Of a stretch of 25,867 bases of DNA, positions 15,390-24,933 are shown in pieces. The notes beneath the pieces are model-generated. The model was not told where the DNA came from. It searched no databases and was given only the letters and a program-made list of their open reading frames with translations. The position numbers were made by a program, and so were the translations under genes. Position 1 is the first letter of the stretch, and every line of letters begins with the position of its first letter. Where the stretch lies: positions 1 to 25,867 of IMG/VR virus record IMGVR_UViG_3300007760_000088. One strand, given 5' to 3'. Origin of the DNA: a virus.

Positions 15390-18300
15390 TGCCGCAAGAC
15401 AACTTCGTGTATGGGAAGCAGCCCTGGATGAGCGGATTCGGGGCAGATAGCCCACCTTATACCCCGCCCCCCTCAGGCGCTGCCGATGTGCATGAGTTCT
15501 TCGATTGGGGTGATCTTGGCATGGGTATCATCGGCGCACCTGTCGAGATGGCAAGTGACCTCTACGGTTTCGCTGATGCACTTGCCTTTGATTCTCTGCC
15601 AGACTGGGAGGCGAGTGATCTGATTGGTGAGCGTACCTCCACCATGGGCGACATCACGCAGGAGATGATCCCCTGGTTGTTCACCTTCAGCAAGGTGTCG
15701 AAATTCTTAGGGGCAGGCGCAAAGATCGGGAAGACTCGCTACCTCAAAGGTCTCTCAGAGACCTCTCAGAAAGTGCTGGCGCGGCGCGGGAACATCAAAG
15801 GTGCGGCTGCTCTACGCATCGGCAGGGCAAATATGGCTGCAGGGCTTACAACAGCAACACTGTACGAGAGGCAGGAAGGGTCACTTACCGAGGCCCTCCA
15901 GCGTATCCCCTACTTGGGCGACCTGGTGCCTGACTTTCTTGACACTGATCCAGATGACGGTGAGGCTGTCTTGCGTCTCAAAGCAGGGCTAGAGGATGCT
16001 CTCTTCGGAGGCATGATAGAAACAGCAGTAGTTGTCTTCAGAGGCATGAGGGGTGTGCGTGCTGCACAGCGCAAGAACCCTGACATGACACCTGAAGAGA
16101 TCGATGAGCTTGCTGAAAGACTGATTGATCAAGACGAACTAGGTGCTGCGCTTGAGCGTGATGGCATCGTACCTGCGTCTAAGGTTGATGATGTTGTTGA
16201 AGAGACAGGAGAGAGGACAGCAGGAGATGTGCCTGAAAGTGCCATCCCACGCGGTCTCATTGATGACGCTGAAGAGGCAGTAGCAAGAGCTGATTCTCAA
16301 GTTGATGAGTTCATGCCTGACAATGCTCAGGAGATCCTTGACATTGCCGAGAGACGCAACCCTGGTGATTGGGCTCATGGAGAGGGCCGCGGCGAGATAT
16401 TGAACCCTAGAGAGCGTCTGGAGGATGGGAGCTATCGATACTCCACTTCTGAGTTGTACCGCAGGCTCACTCTACGCAAGGGTCTGAATGTACAGAACAC
16501 TCTGCTCTCAACTGCAAACCCCCAGGACATGGTCAACCTGATCAGAGCGCTAGATCTCAAGCACTCCAAGATGATCAAAGGGCGCGAACTCGTCACTGAG
16601 GAGCAACTCAGTTCTGCGATGCAGAAGATGAAAGACTTCTACAATGTGGATGACGCCGGCCTCATCCAGAAGCTGAACCCTTCCCTGACGGGCCGCTTTG
16701 GTGCAGGCATGAGTGACGCAGACATCTTGCGTGAATTAGGCCAGAGTGCCATGGCTCACGAGATGACGATGGCACCCCTGTTTGATCAGTTCACGCGCCT
16801 GATGAAGAAGGCTGAAAAGACAGGCAGCCTCGGTGACATGATGGACGCGATGAAGGCGGTAGACAACTTCACTACAGCCTCGAGTGGCGTGCGGGACTTC
16901 AGGGGAGAATGGGGCCGCCAGGGTCGCTTCATGCAGACGCCCCTAGGAGGGCTGCAGCCATCCCAACTCAAGAAGATCTTGGCAGAGCAGGGGCTGGACA
17001 CAAAAGCTATCCAGCGCCAGCTTGACCGTGTCTCAGCTGCACTCAAGCAGAACCCCCACCTGTCTGACTTTGAGAAGATGGCCGGCGTTGCAAAGATGCT
17101 CCGCGGCAAGAAGTTCCGTTGGGGTGATGTAGTCACAGAAGGCTGGGTGAATGCCATTTTGAGCGCCCCCGCCACGCATGTGGCGAACATCATTGGCAAC
17201 TCGATGACGCTTGCGCTGCGTCCTGTCGAGCTCGCCGCAGGTAGCCTGGTGAATCTCAACTCGCGAGGCATGCGTGCTGCGTTTGAGCAGATCAAGTTCA
17301 TCACCAGCGACACCCTCGATGCTCTGTCCCTAGGACTGTCTGTTGAAAGGAACGAGTTCCTGCGCCCGATAGGCAATACCAAGTGGCAGGCTATTGGGCG
17401 CAACAGATCAATTGGGCAACATACCCTCTCCCAGGATTTCATTGATAAGCACCCAGGTGGGGCAGCGCTGGTTGAGCGTGTAGGCAAGATGGTCAACATC
17501 TCAGGCACTCTGCTGGAGAACATGGACAACTTCTTCAAGCAGATCAACTTCCGCTCACGCATCAAGATGCGTCTCTTCGACAAAGGGATGACAGAGTTAG
17601 GCATGCAAGGGGCAGAGGCTGCTGAGTATGTTGTCAAGGAGATGGATCGCATCGTGGACAACGGTCAGATCATCGCGTCTGAAGAGTTCTTCAAACGCGG
17701 TCTAGCGATGGGCCTGAAGCACTTCAAAGGTGACAAGGCGAAAGCTCTGCCATTCGCAAAGCGTTACGCTCGGAAACAGTACAAGGAAAACCGCGCCTTT
17801 GTGGATGAGGCTATGGGATTCGCTGAAGAGAACACCTTCACCAAAAAGCACTCCAAGGAGCGTGGGACACTGTCAGGCATCGCGGCTGGACTTCAATCCT
17901 TCACAGCAGATTTCTGGCCGGCGAGATTCTACATCCCGTTTGTAGGTACGCCAACGAACCTCCTGCTCTATGCGGCAGACAGGATGAATCCGATGGAGAT
18001 GGCAAAGATGGTTGCAGAGCCCATCAATTTCAGGAGGAGCACGCCAGCCCTGAACGAGATCAGGAGTCGCGTTGTCAAAGAACTGCGTAGTGGAGATGTG
18101 ATCATTCAGCGTGAAGCTGTTGGACGGGTCATGCTAGGTAACGCGTTGGTTGTCACTGCTTGGAACCTGGCGATGCAGGGCAAGATCACGGGGCGCGGGC
18201 CGGCGAACTTGCAAGAGCGGAAACTGCTGGAGAGGTCAGAGACAGGTTGGCAACCTTACTCGTTCCTCATAGGTGGCAAAGCCTATTCGTTCCATCGCCT

Positions 18301-19180
18301 GGACCCGCTGGCGACCATGCTCGGGACGGTAGCGGATGTAGTGGCAGCTCTAAGCCAGACAGGGACAGATGACACCTCTAAACTTGAGGCAGTTGCCTCT
18401 GGGCTCTGGGCTGCTGCACAGAACAACTTCACCGAGAAGTCCTACATGAAGGGACTCAAGGCTATGATGGAGATGGGGGGCGCTGACAGCGAACAAGCAT
18501 TGAAAGCTATGCGCCCAATCTTCGGAGGGTTTGTCCCTAACATTCTACCGCGTACATTAGGCGTGCCTGCGATGCCACTGACAGGTGACGATACAATGCG
18601 CGAAGTTGGTGGACTGTTAGAATTCGCTCTAGCTCGAGTGCCCTACTTCTCTAAGACACTCCCGCCACAACGCAATGTGCTAGGTGAGGTTGTGAAGCGC
18701 AAGGGCACAATGTCGAAGCGCCCTGGGCTCTCAATCATTGAGTCCATGTTCCTGCCTATCCAGTACACAGAGACCAACGATGAGTCTGTGCTCGGTGAAT
18801 TCGCTTCTCTGAAAGGCACAGCGTTCTACCCACCGCAGGTACGACCTGGTGGAATCGACTATCGCGAGTTTGAGAACGCAGAGGGTCAAGATGCCTACGA
18901 CAGGTTCATGGAGCTGCATGGTGTGGTGACAGTTGAAGGAATGCACTTGAAGCAGGCGCTAAAGAAGCTCTTCAAGACTGAAGCGTACTTGCGTGCATCT
19001 CCTGAAACCCTGCCTGGTGTCCCCTCACCGCGGGCTGAGATGATCAAGAAATACATCAACATCTTCCGCAGGGCAGCGAGAAATCGCCTCCTACGCGAAT
19101 TCCCCGAAATCAGAGAGGCCCAGCGCGAAATGCGAATCAAAAGCAGGAAGCAACTAGTGTCTGAGGCACTCAACAACTAA
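15389..19180 (+). CDS. Internal virion protein D, T7 gp16-like, no visible transglycosylase
   Basis: This 1263-residue core protein (T7 gp16 1318) is expected to be ejected and to cross the inner membrane. Conserved segments include WVNAILSAPATHVANIIGNS (about 584-603) and FWPARFYIPFVGTPTNLLLY (about 843-862), both typical of large podovirus ejection proteins. T7 gp16 carries a lytic transglycosylase in its first ~150 residues. Here the N-terminus (MPQDNFVYGKQPWMSGFG, then PPYTPPP) shows no such domain or catalytic-Glu motif, and residues 100-300 are charged and helical. ATG 15389 follows AGGAG (15376-15380) with an 8-base gap and overlaps the upstream stop. Confidence 0.9.
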   Translation: MPQDNFVYGKQPWMSGFGADSPPYTPPPSGAADVHEFFDWGDLGMGIIGAPVEMASDLYGFADALAFDSLPDWEASDLIGERTSTMGDITQEMIPWLFTFSKVSKFLGAGAKIGKTRYLKGLSETSQKVLARRGNIKGAAALRIGRANMAAGLTTATLYERQEGSLTEALQRIPYLGDLVPDFLDTDPDDGEAVLRLKAGLEDALFGGMIETAVVVFRGMRGVRAAQRKNPDMTPEEIDELAERLIDQDELGAALERDGIVPASKVDDVVEETGERTAGDVPESAIPRGLIDDAEEAVARADSQVDEFMPDNAQEILDIAERRNPGDWAHGEGRGEILNPRERLEDGSYRYSTSELYRRLTLRKGLNVQNTLLSTANPQDMVNLIRALDLKHSKMIKGRELVTEEQLSSAMQKMKDFYNVDDAGLIQKLNPSLTGRFGAGMSDADILRELGQSAMAHEMTMAPLFDQFTRLMKKAEKTGSLGDMMDAMKAVDNFTTASSGVRDFRGEWGRQGRFMQTPLGGLQPSQLKKILAEQGLDTKAIQRQLDRVSAALKQNPHLSDFEKMAGVAKMLRGKKFRWGDVVTEGWVNAILSAPATHVANIIGNSMTLALRPVELAAGSLVNLNSRGMRAAFEQIKFITSDTLDALSLGLSVERNEFLRPIGNTKWQAIGRNRSIGQHTLSQDFIDKHPGGAALVERVGKMVNISGTLLENMDNFFKQINFRSRIKMRLFDKGMTELGMQGAEAAEYVVKEMDRIVDNGQIIASEEFFKRGLAMGLKHFKGDKAKALPFAKRYARKQYKENRAFVDEAMGFAEENTFTKKHSKERGTLSGIAAGLQSFTADFWPARFYIPFVGTPTNLLLYAADRMNPMEMAKMVAEPINFRRSTPALNEIRSRVVKELRSGDVIIQREAVGRVMLGNALVVTAWNLAMQGKITGRGPANLQERKLLERSETGWQPYSFLIGGKAYSFHRLDPLATMLGTVADVVAALSQTGTDDTSKLEAVASGLWAAAQNNFTEKSYMKGLKAMMEMGGADSEQALKAMRPIFGGFVPNILPRTLGVPAMPLTGDDTMREVGGLLEFALARVPYFSKTLPPQRNVLGEVVKRKGTMSKRPGLSIIESMFLPIQYTETNDESVLGEFASLKGTAFYPPQVRPGGIDYREFENAEGQDAYDRFMELHGVVTVEGMHLKQALKKLFKTEAYLRASPETLPGVPSPRAEMIKKYINIFRRAARNRLLREFPEIREAQREMRIKSRKQLVSEALNN

Positions 19181-19183
19181 GCC

Positions 19184-20548
19184 ATGGCATACAGCACATC
19201 TACCCATACCGTCACTGCTTCCCAGGCAACGAGCAAGACCTTCACCCTGGGGTTTGACTACCTGAGAGCAGTACATGTCACAGCCACAGTCGAAGGTGTT
19301 GCCAATACAGACTTCACTCTTGACTCAGCGTCAGGTGTCCTCACATTTGGTGCAAGCACAACGCTCGAGGAATCTGATGTAGTTGTACTCACGCGAACTA
19401 CGCCGGCTGCAAAGACTGGGCGAGTGATTGATTTCGCAGACGGCAGTATCCTGAGCGAGAGCGCTTTGGATGAGAGTGCGCTGCAGAATCTGTATGTCTC
19501 GCAGGAGGCGCTCGATGACGCTGAGTCTGCCTTGACTGCTGCAACAGCAGCAACTGTCCCGTTCACGCACGAAACAACTGGAACAAACGAGGACGGGGCT
19601 GTTCCTGCGCCTACGCCTGCAGAAGTTACTGCTCAGAAGTTCTTACGATCTGATGGCACCTGGCAGGAACCCCCTGGAACTGGTAGTGGTAGCGGGGGCT
19701 CAAGCACCTTCGTAGGTCTTACTGACACACCGGCGCAATTCGCAAGCAACGCAGGGGACAAGACTAAATTCGTCAAGGTTGACCAGGAGGGCACAGCCCT
19801 TGAGTTCACCAGTTTCATCGGGGCACTCGATAGTCTTGACGATGTGCGGGATGATGAACCTGCTTCTGATGGAGATGCGCTTGTCTATTCATCTGGGCCT
19901 GAGACAGGCTGGGGTCCATCCCCCACTGTCAAGACAGACATCGCTACTGCTCTGACACCTTACGAGGCTGGAAAGATCTGGGTAGCAAACGGCACGCAGT
20001 ACACTCCTCTGGCGAAAGGGGCTGATCAGCAAGTGCTCACCTCAACGACATCAGGTCTTCAGTGGCAAGCAGCAGCAAGCGGGGGCGTGCGCGGATCAAT
20101 ACATAGGTATGGTCCCGACACTGAGATAACAAGCGGAACGGGCATTCCTGTCAAGTGGGACAAACCGTATTCATTGGATGGGCCATTCACAGTAGAGTCT
20201 GGAATGATAGGTTCAGCAGGCGCAGCCACAACATCTGCAGCAATACAAGTTGATGAAGCTGGCTACTACAGTTTCCAGATTCAGGTGGGGATCAAGAATA
20301 TCAGCGGGGCCACAGCCGAGTTCACGCTTCTCGCTTACTACCGTGCGACAGACGGGACCACCACCGTACCATCTCTCGCCGCAGGCCGGAGCACTGTGAC
20401 AGTGGCTGATGATGAAGAAGCGTCCATCTCAATAGGGTACTCGTTCAATATGGCTCTGAATTCGGCGCTGATCGTAGGTGTGACAGGGGGCTCTTCTGAC
20501 TTCAGTTATATGGCATCGAAATCCACACTCACAGGAATAGCGCTCTGA
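19184..20548 (+). CDS. Tail fibre, T7 gp17 N-terminus with C1q-like tip
   Basis: This trimeric tail fibre has 454 residues. Residues 1-115 match the T7 gp17 attachment domain: an FDYLRAVHVTATVEGV strand pair, VVLTRTTP, then VIDFADGSILSESALD and a short helix. Residues about 160-295 are a shaft with repeat-like phrases (STFVGLTDTPAQF, KFVKVDQEGTALEF, SLDDVRD). Residues about 300-454 look like a C1q/TNF-type jelly roll (YYSFQIQVGIKN, FTLLAYYRA, then Gly-rich strands), a plausible receptor-binding tip. It begins 3 bases after the gp16 stop. Confidence 0.92.
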   Translation: MAYSTSTHTVTASQATSKTFTLGFDYLRAVHVTATVEGVANTDFTLDSASGVLTFGASTTLEESDVVVLTRTTPAAKTGRVIDFADGSILSESALDESALQNLYVSQEALDDAESALTAATAATVPFTHETTGTNEDGAVPAPTPAEVTAQKFLRSDGTWQEPPGTGSGSGGSSTFVGLTDTPAQFASNAGDKTKFVKVDQEGTALEFTSFIGALDSLDDVRDDEPASDGDALVYSSGPETGWGPSPTVKTDIATALTPYEAGKIWVANGTQYTPLAKGADQQVLTSTTSGLQWQAAASGGVRGSIHRYGPDTEITSGTGIPVKWDKPYSLDGPFTVESGMIGSAGAATTSAAIQVDEAGYYSFQIQVGIKNISGATAEFTLLAYYRATDGTTTVPSLAAGRSTVTVADDEEASISIGYSFNMALNSALIVGVTGGSSDFSYMASKSTLTGIAL

Positions 20549-20552
20549 GGCA

Positions 20553-22292
20553 ATGGTGTTTACAACTAACCAGGGGCGCTTGCCCACCCTCACAATTGAC
20601 CCTCTCGCGACCTACACCAGTTCAGCAGCCTTCGATGCGACAGCGCCTAAATCGCACATCGTCAAAAAGTTCTGGCAGCGTCATGTCAAAGACGATTCGA
20701 GCACCTTTGACATTGAGCTCAAACTGAGTCTGCCCTCAGGTAGTGGTCAAGGTGGCGCTGATGATGATGTAACTGTTACCTGGGCAGCAACGGGCACCGC
20801 GGCTGCTCTAGAGGACACGCTCTGGTCAAGCTCGACACCTAGCCCGCTCACGATTAGGCAAGGCAACAGCTCTGCTATTATTCAGATCACACTGATTGAC
20901 CAGGAGAAGTGGTTCTTCGAGAAGTTCTTAAACATCACCATCACAGCAGTGGATGGTGCGGTCTTGAGCGCAGCAACAAATCACTGCCAGGTAGTGATCA
21001 TCCCTTCAACAGATCCTCCTCTGGTGGACATCAGCACACCAGGAGGGTCAGTTGCTGCAGAAACTGCTCAAGTTGTTGGGGTCCACCTCAGCTACATACC
21101 TCTGGCCGGCGAAGAGCCTACGATCTACTGGAAGGCTGAAGGGGACCTAGCGTCAGCGATCACAGGCACCGCGTCGGGCTCTCTCGTATTTGCGGCCGGT
21201 ACGCAATCTCGCAATTTCACCGTTGAGCATGACGGCAGCATGGCTTCAGGAACATCAGGCACTATTGTCGCTGACTATGAGAGCGACCAGGTAGCGTACT
21301 CTGACAGGCTTTGGGATCCTGACACTCAAGCCTGGGTGACTGGCGCAAAGCCTGTCCACGCTGACGAGAATCTCTGGTGTCACAGCACAGATACAATGGG
21401 TGCAGGTACAGAGTGGTGGCCTCTGACAACAGATTGGCCTCGCATTCCGGCTGACCCTAGGAACACATTGCTAGGCGGCGTTGATCAGGATGACAAGTCA
21501 CTGCCTATTGGAACTGCGGAGCCGCAGAATACGACAGATTCAAAAGCTACTGACCCCGTCACAGGAACGGCCCTATCTGCGTTCACGCCCAACGCCAACT
21601 ACACCGATGCTGGGGCGCTGCCTTATATTCGCCAGAGCTTCGATGTGGTCTGGGGTGGAGGGCCTGACACAGGCCACATCACGCAAGCATGGTCAAGGAG
21701 TGTCTACCGCATTGCTCACTGGACTGAGAACGAGGTGCTCAATCGGAACATTGCACTGCATAGGGTAGGGATGCGTGTACGCACGCAGGACCGCAATCAC
21801 GGTGCTACATTTGCAACTGATGTTACCGGGCTCACGCCAGGTGTTGCCAAGAACGGTGCTTCAGTCAGCGTCTTTCCCGACTCGTCAGGAGTTAAGCACT
21901 GGTTTTGGGAGCAGCACTCAGGGCATGATGACGACACCTACGGTGTGTTCGAAGATGCGTTTGGTGTGGGGTACTATTACTGTCACAAGATCGACTCGAG
22001 TTTCGTCTACTCGGATGGGATTGGGGCAGAGGTTGAAGGAACTGACTCAGTCAATCCTATTCAGTACCCCATCGCATACGATTCAGCCACTCACGGCAGT
22101 ACACCTGTGGAGATGGCACAGAACAAGGAAGGCGTGCTGATGCACAGCGTTGAGTTCCAGCAGTTCACCGCGTCTACAGCACCTCCTGCGCCAACTACAC
22201 ATTGGCCTAAGGCGGGCATTCATTGGTCTCCCAGGGGTAATGCAGTACTGAATACTGCTGCACCTGGCACGCACACAATCACTGTCGCATGA
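20553..22292 (+). CDS. Second tail adhesin with Calx-beta-like domains
   Basis: This 579-residue protein lies between the fibre and the holin-like gene, a place where T7-like phages keep extra host-recognition proteins. Residues about 45-155 and 156-270 look like two Calx-beta-type immunoglobulin-like repeats, with strands such as LTIRQGNSSAIIQITLIDQE and LVFAAGTQSRNFTVEHDG. Residues 280-579 are rich in Trp, His, Asp and Gly (WCHSTDTMGAGTEWW, HWFWEQHSGHDDDTYG) and match no fold I can name; they may be the receptor-binding or a depolymerase-like part. There is no T7 attachment domain, so it probably binds the fibre or nozzle. The stop overlaps the next ATG (ATGA). Confidence 0.72.
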   Translation: MVFTTNQGRLPTLTIDPLATYTSSAAFDATAPKSHIVKKFWQRHVKDDSSTFDIELKLSLPSGSGQGGADDDVTVTWAATGTAAALEDTLWSSSTPSPLTIRQGNSSAIIQITLIDQEKWFFEKFLNITITAVDGAVLSAATNHCQVVIIPSTDPPLVDISTPGGSVAAETAQVVGVHLSYIPLAGEEPTIYWKAEGDLASAITGTASGSLVFAAGTQSRNFTVEHDGSMASGTSGTIVADYESDQVAYSDRLWDPDTQAWVTGAKPVHADENLWCHSTDTMGAGTEWWPLTTDWPRIPADPRNTLLGGVDQDDKSLPIGTAEPQNTTDSKATDPVTGTALSAFTPNANYTDAGALPYIRQSFDVVWGGGPDTGHITQAWSRSVYRIAHWTENEVLNRNIALHRVGMRVRTQDRNHGATFATDVTGLTPGVAKNGASVSVFPDSSGVKHWFWEQHSGHDDDTYGVFEDAFGVGYYYCHKIDSSFVYSDGIGAEVEGTDSVNPIQYPIAYDSATHGSTPVEMAQNKEGVLMHSVEFQQFTASTAPPAPTTHWPKAGIHWSPRGNAVLNTAAPGTHTITVA

Positions 22293-22507
22293 GTCCTAGC
22301 GCTGGGGATGACCATGATGTGCACTTCCTTCTTGGTAGGCTCGAGGGGAAAGTGGACGCACTCATCTCCCAGACATCAAACCTGAACAGGGCATTTCGTG
22401 GTCATGAGACGCGCATTCGAGAACTTGAAAAAAGCAAGTCCTGGGTGCTCGGACTCTCTGCCGCGTGCTCTTGTGGCATCGCCCTCATCTTCAACCTTTT
22501 GACTTAA
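22289..22507 (+). CDS. Holin-like protein (XhlA-type layout)
   Basis: This 72-residue protein has an amphipathic coiled-coil-like region (about residues 10-48, HFLLGRLEGKVDALI through RIRELEKSKS) followed by one C-terminal TM helix (WVLGLSAACSCGIALIFNLL). This resembles haemolysin XhlA-type holin accessory proteins. It sits where T7 keeps holin 17.5, between fibre and small terminase. The ATG overlaps the upstream stop (ATGA). A role in lysis is inferred from position and topology only. Confidence 0.62.
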   Translation: MSPSAGDDHDVHFLLGRLEGKVDALISQTSNLNRAFRGHETRIRELEKSKSWVLGLSAACSCGIALIFNLLT

Positions 22508-22514
22508 CAACACC

Positions 22515-22844
22515 ATGGGACAGATAAACACCTTCTTCACAGATCGAACTGGAACAGTAACCACTCTTCCAATCTACCCCCAGCGCAGCGGGGACGAATC
22601 AGGCATCTTCCAAATAGACTGGGACGAATCAGGCACCTTCACAATCAATCTCGAGGGGCGTGCCTCATCTGAAGCAGATTGGTATGTGATTGAACAATTC
22701 ACTGAAACCTCCATCGATGACCACAACAACCTAGCTCTTTCAGGTGACACTACAATTGCGTCTGTTGTTGTAATCTTCCCTGAGATGCGCTGCGTAATCA
22801 AAGCCATTTCAAGCGCGACACTCGGTGCGTGGTTGGTGGAGTGA
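22515..22844 (+). CDS. Small beta-rich conserved phage protein, possibly virion-associated
   Basis: This 109-residue, strand-rich protein has no membrane segment. The pattern FTINLEGRASSEADWYVIEQF followed by FPEMRCVIKAISSATLGAWLVE is familiar from small proteins near tail or terminase genes of other phages, but their function is not known to me. Residues about 26-45 contain an imperfect duplication (DESGIFQIDW then DESGTFTINL), encoded by a 30-base tandem repeat at 22591-22650. No ribosome site precedes ATG 22515. Its stop overlaps the small terminase start (TGATG). Confidence 0.6.
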   Translation: MGQINTFFTDRTGTVTTLPIYPQRSGDESGIFQIDWDESGTFTINLEGRASSEADWYVIEQFTETSIDDHNNLALSGDTTIASVVVIFPEMRCVIKAISSATLGAWLVE

Positions 22845-23095
22845 TGAAGACTTCATTCGATGATCTATTCGAGGAGGGCTTTCACGCCTCTATCGAGACA
22901 TTGCTTGACCGCATCAAAGCGGGTGAGGCTACAGCTCAGGAAATCAAGGAGTTCCGCTCTCTAATGAAAGACGCGAACTTCTTCGAGCGTGTCCTGCTGA
23001 ACGAGACACCTATTCTTGAGATCTCTGAGCGCCTGCCTTTCGTTGACCCTGAGCACAAGAGTGTGACTGATGGACCTAGCGAGATGGTAGGTTGA
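22844..23095 (+). CDS. terS: Small terminase subunit, T7 gp18-like
   Basis: This 83-residue protein is the expected size (T7 gp18 is 89) and lies directly before the large terminase. The helical sequence FHASIETLLDRIKAGEATAQEIKEFRSLMKDANFF resembles small terminase subunits of T7-like phages, which recognise the concatemer for packaging. ATG 22844 forms a TGATG overlap with the upstream stop; GTG 22829 in the same frame is possible. The stop TGA lies within TTGA, overlapping the large terminase start. Confidence 0.8.
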   Translation: MKTSFDDLFEEGFHASIETLLDRIKAGEATAQEIKEFRSLMKDANFFERVLLNETPILEISERLPFVDPEHKSVTDGPSEMVG

Positions 23096-24795
23096 CAAAA
23101 GCGCCTCAGATTGACCCAAGACTCAAGGACTTTCGTAACACAGCGTACCTGGTCTTCACTCATCTGGGGTTTGACCCTACCCCGCTGCAGTACGAACTAG
23201 CAGATTTCCTGCAAACAGAGGATCAGAGGATCTTCATATGCGGCTACAGGGGGATCGGAAAGAGTCTGTTGACTTCAGCGTTCATCCTGCACTCATTGCT
23301 GCACAATCCTGCTCTCAACTGCGTGATTGTCAGCGCTTCAAGAGCTCGAGCTGACCTCTTCAGTGGGTTCTGCATGCGGCTGATGCAGGAGATGGAGATC
23401 TTCAAGCATATGTATCCTGGGCCTGACCAACGCAATGCTAAGGTTGCCTTCGATGTTGCCGGCGCACCGGCCGCACATCAGCCTTCTGTGTATTCTTCAG
23501 GTGCTACGGGCCAGCTCACCGGCATGCGCTCTGACATCTTGATTGCTGATGATGCTGAAAGCCTCAACAATTCAATCAGCCCCCTGATGCGCGAGCGCCT
23601 GCTGCATCGCATCGCAGAGTTCGAGAACCTGATGAAGGCCGGGGGAAGGCAGATCATCCTAGGAACACCTCAATCACATGAATCGATCTACAGGTCACTC
23701 AAGTCGAAGGGTTTCTCAACCCGCTACTGGCCGGCGCGTTACCCCAGTCAGGAGGACATCAACCACTACGATGGTGGGTTGGCTCCATCGATTCACCAGG
23801 CGCTGTTGGACAATCCTAAAATCGAAGGCAGCGCGACTGATCCAGGCAGGTTCACAGATCTAGATCTAGCCGAGAGACAAGCCTCGAGTGGTACGCAGAA
23901 CTTCAAGCTGCAGTATCAGCTGAACACTACGACAACAGACGCTGACCGTTGGCCTCTGAAGTTGAGTGACATGATCGTGCATAGTCTTGACAAGACCCTG
24001 CTGCCTGAGCGCTTGATCTGGGCTGCTGACCCTGATCTAGAGATCAAAGACCTGCCCTGCATAGGATTCAGCGGGGACAGGTACTACAGACCTTTCAAGG
24101 TTGAAGGCGATCACCTCGAGCCTGAGAAGACAATCTGTGCATTTGACCCAAGTGGACGCGGCAAAGATGAGTCAGCTATCTGCATCGCGCAAGTACTGAA
24201 TGGGTATATCTTCATACGCCAGGTCGAGGGTTGGCTAGACGGATACTCAGAGAAGACGCTCAGGTCAATTGCTCAATACTGCAAGCGCTGGGAAGTGAAT
24301 GAGATCATCATTGAGAACAACTTCGGGGATGGCGCTGTGACAGAGCTGATGCGTCCTGTGATGCGCGAGATCTACCCCTGCGTGATCAGCGAATCTAGGA
24401 GCACAGGACAGAAGGAGGTCAGGATCATTGATCAATCGCTTGAGCCTATCCTCTCTTCTCATCGTCTAGTTGTTGACAAGAAGGTGCTGGCAAAAGACTA
24501 CAACTCTGTGCAGAGCTCTGACCGCGGTGAGAGGGCAGCGCATTACTCACTCGCCTACCAGATTTCAAGGATCAATCGCTCAAAGGGATGCCTGCCAAAT
24601 GATGACAGGGTTGATGTGCTTGCTCAAGCCTGCACACACTTCATCGATCAACTCGCCAAAGATGCTGCGACACAAATGGTAAGACGCAAAGAGGAACTGA
24701 CAGACATCGCAATCGAGAAGTTCCTCGCTGACGCTGACGGCATCTCACGCCCGCAGGGACCAAACTGGATGACCACAACATCACTCCACACCTGA
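23092..24795 (+). CDS. terL: Large terminase subunit, T7 gp19-like
   Basis: This ATP-driven packaging motor and nuclease has 567 residues (T7 gp19 586). The ATPase has Walker A GYRGIGKS (51-58), Walker B SDILIADDAE (147-156) and the coupling segment ILGTPQSHES (189-198). The RNase-H-like nuclease has FDPSGRGKDE (Asp352), ENNFGDG (Glu408, Asp413) and DDRVD near 504-508. The start is TTG 23092; no ATG or GTG lies in frame nearby, and TTGA overlaps the small terminase stop, so translation is probably coupled. No coding region follows for 460 bases. Confidence 0.97.
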   Translation: MTKAPQIDPRLKDFRNTAYLVFTHLGFDPTPLQYELADFLQTEDQRIFICGYRGIGKSLLTSAFILHSLLHNPALNCVIVSASRARADLFSGFCMRLMQEMEIFKHMYPGPDQRNAKVAFDVAGAPAAHQPSVYSSGATGQLTGMRSDILIADDAESLNNSISPLMRERLLHRIAEFENLMKAGGRQIILGTPQSHESIYRSLKSKGFSTRYWPARYPSQEDINHYDGGLAPSIHQALLDNPKIEGSATDPGRFTDLDLAERQASSGTQNFKLQYQLNTTTTDADRWPLKLSDMIVHSLDKTLLPERLIWAADPDLEIKDLPCIGFSGDRYYRPFKVEGDHLEPEKTICAFDPSGRGKDESAICIAQVLNGYIFIRQVEGWLDGYSEKTLRSIAQYCKRWEVNEIIIENNFGDGAVTELMRPVMREIYPCVISESRSTGQKEVRIIDQSLEPILSSHRLVVDKKVLAKDYNSVQSSDRGERAAHYSLAYQISRINRSKGCLPNDDRVDVLAQACTHFIDQLAKDAATQMVRRKEELTDIAIEKFLADADGISRPQGPNWMTTTSLHT

Positions 24796-24933
24796 TCACA
24801 ACACACGGATACTCTCACAGGCAAGGAGAGAGCGCTGGGCTGCGTTTTGGACAGAAACCACATATACACACCCGTCAAGCCAAAAAGCTCTTAGAGAGCC
24901 GGACAGGGACGATCACGAAAGACACCTGGTCAG

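Noticed and set aside
16786-17661. 291-codon minus-strand frame opposite the gp16-like gene
   Set aside because: It lies wholly inside a conserved core-protein gene and has shadow composition (Ser/Arg/Pro-rich) with no domain.
24887-24899. GCTCT-TAG-AGAGC hairpin with a T-run on the minus strand, possible minus-strand terminator
   Set aside because: The stem is only five pairs and there is no minus-strand gene nearby for it to end; on the + strand there is no U-run after it.
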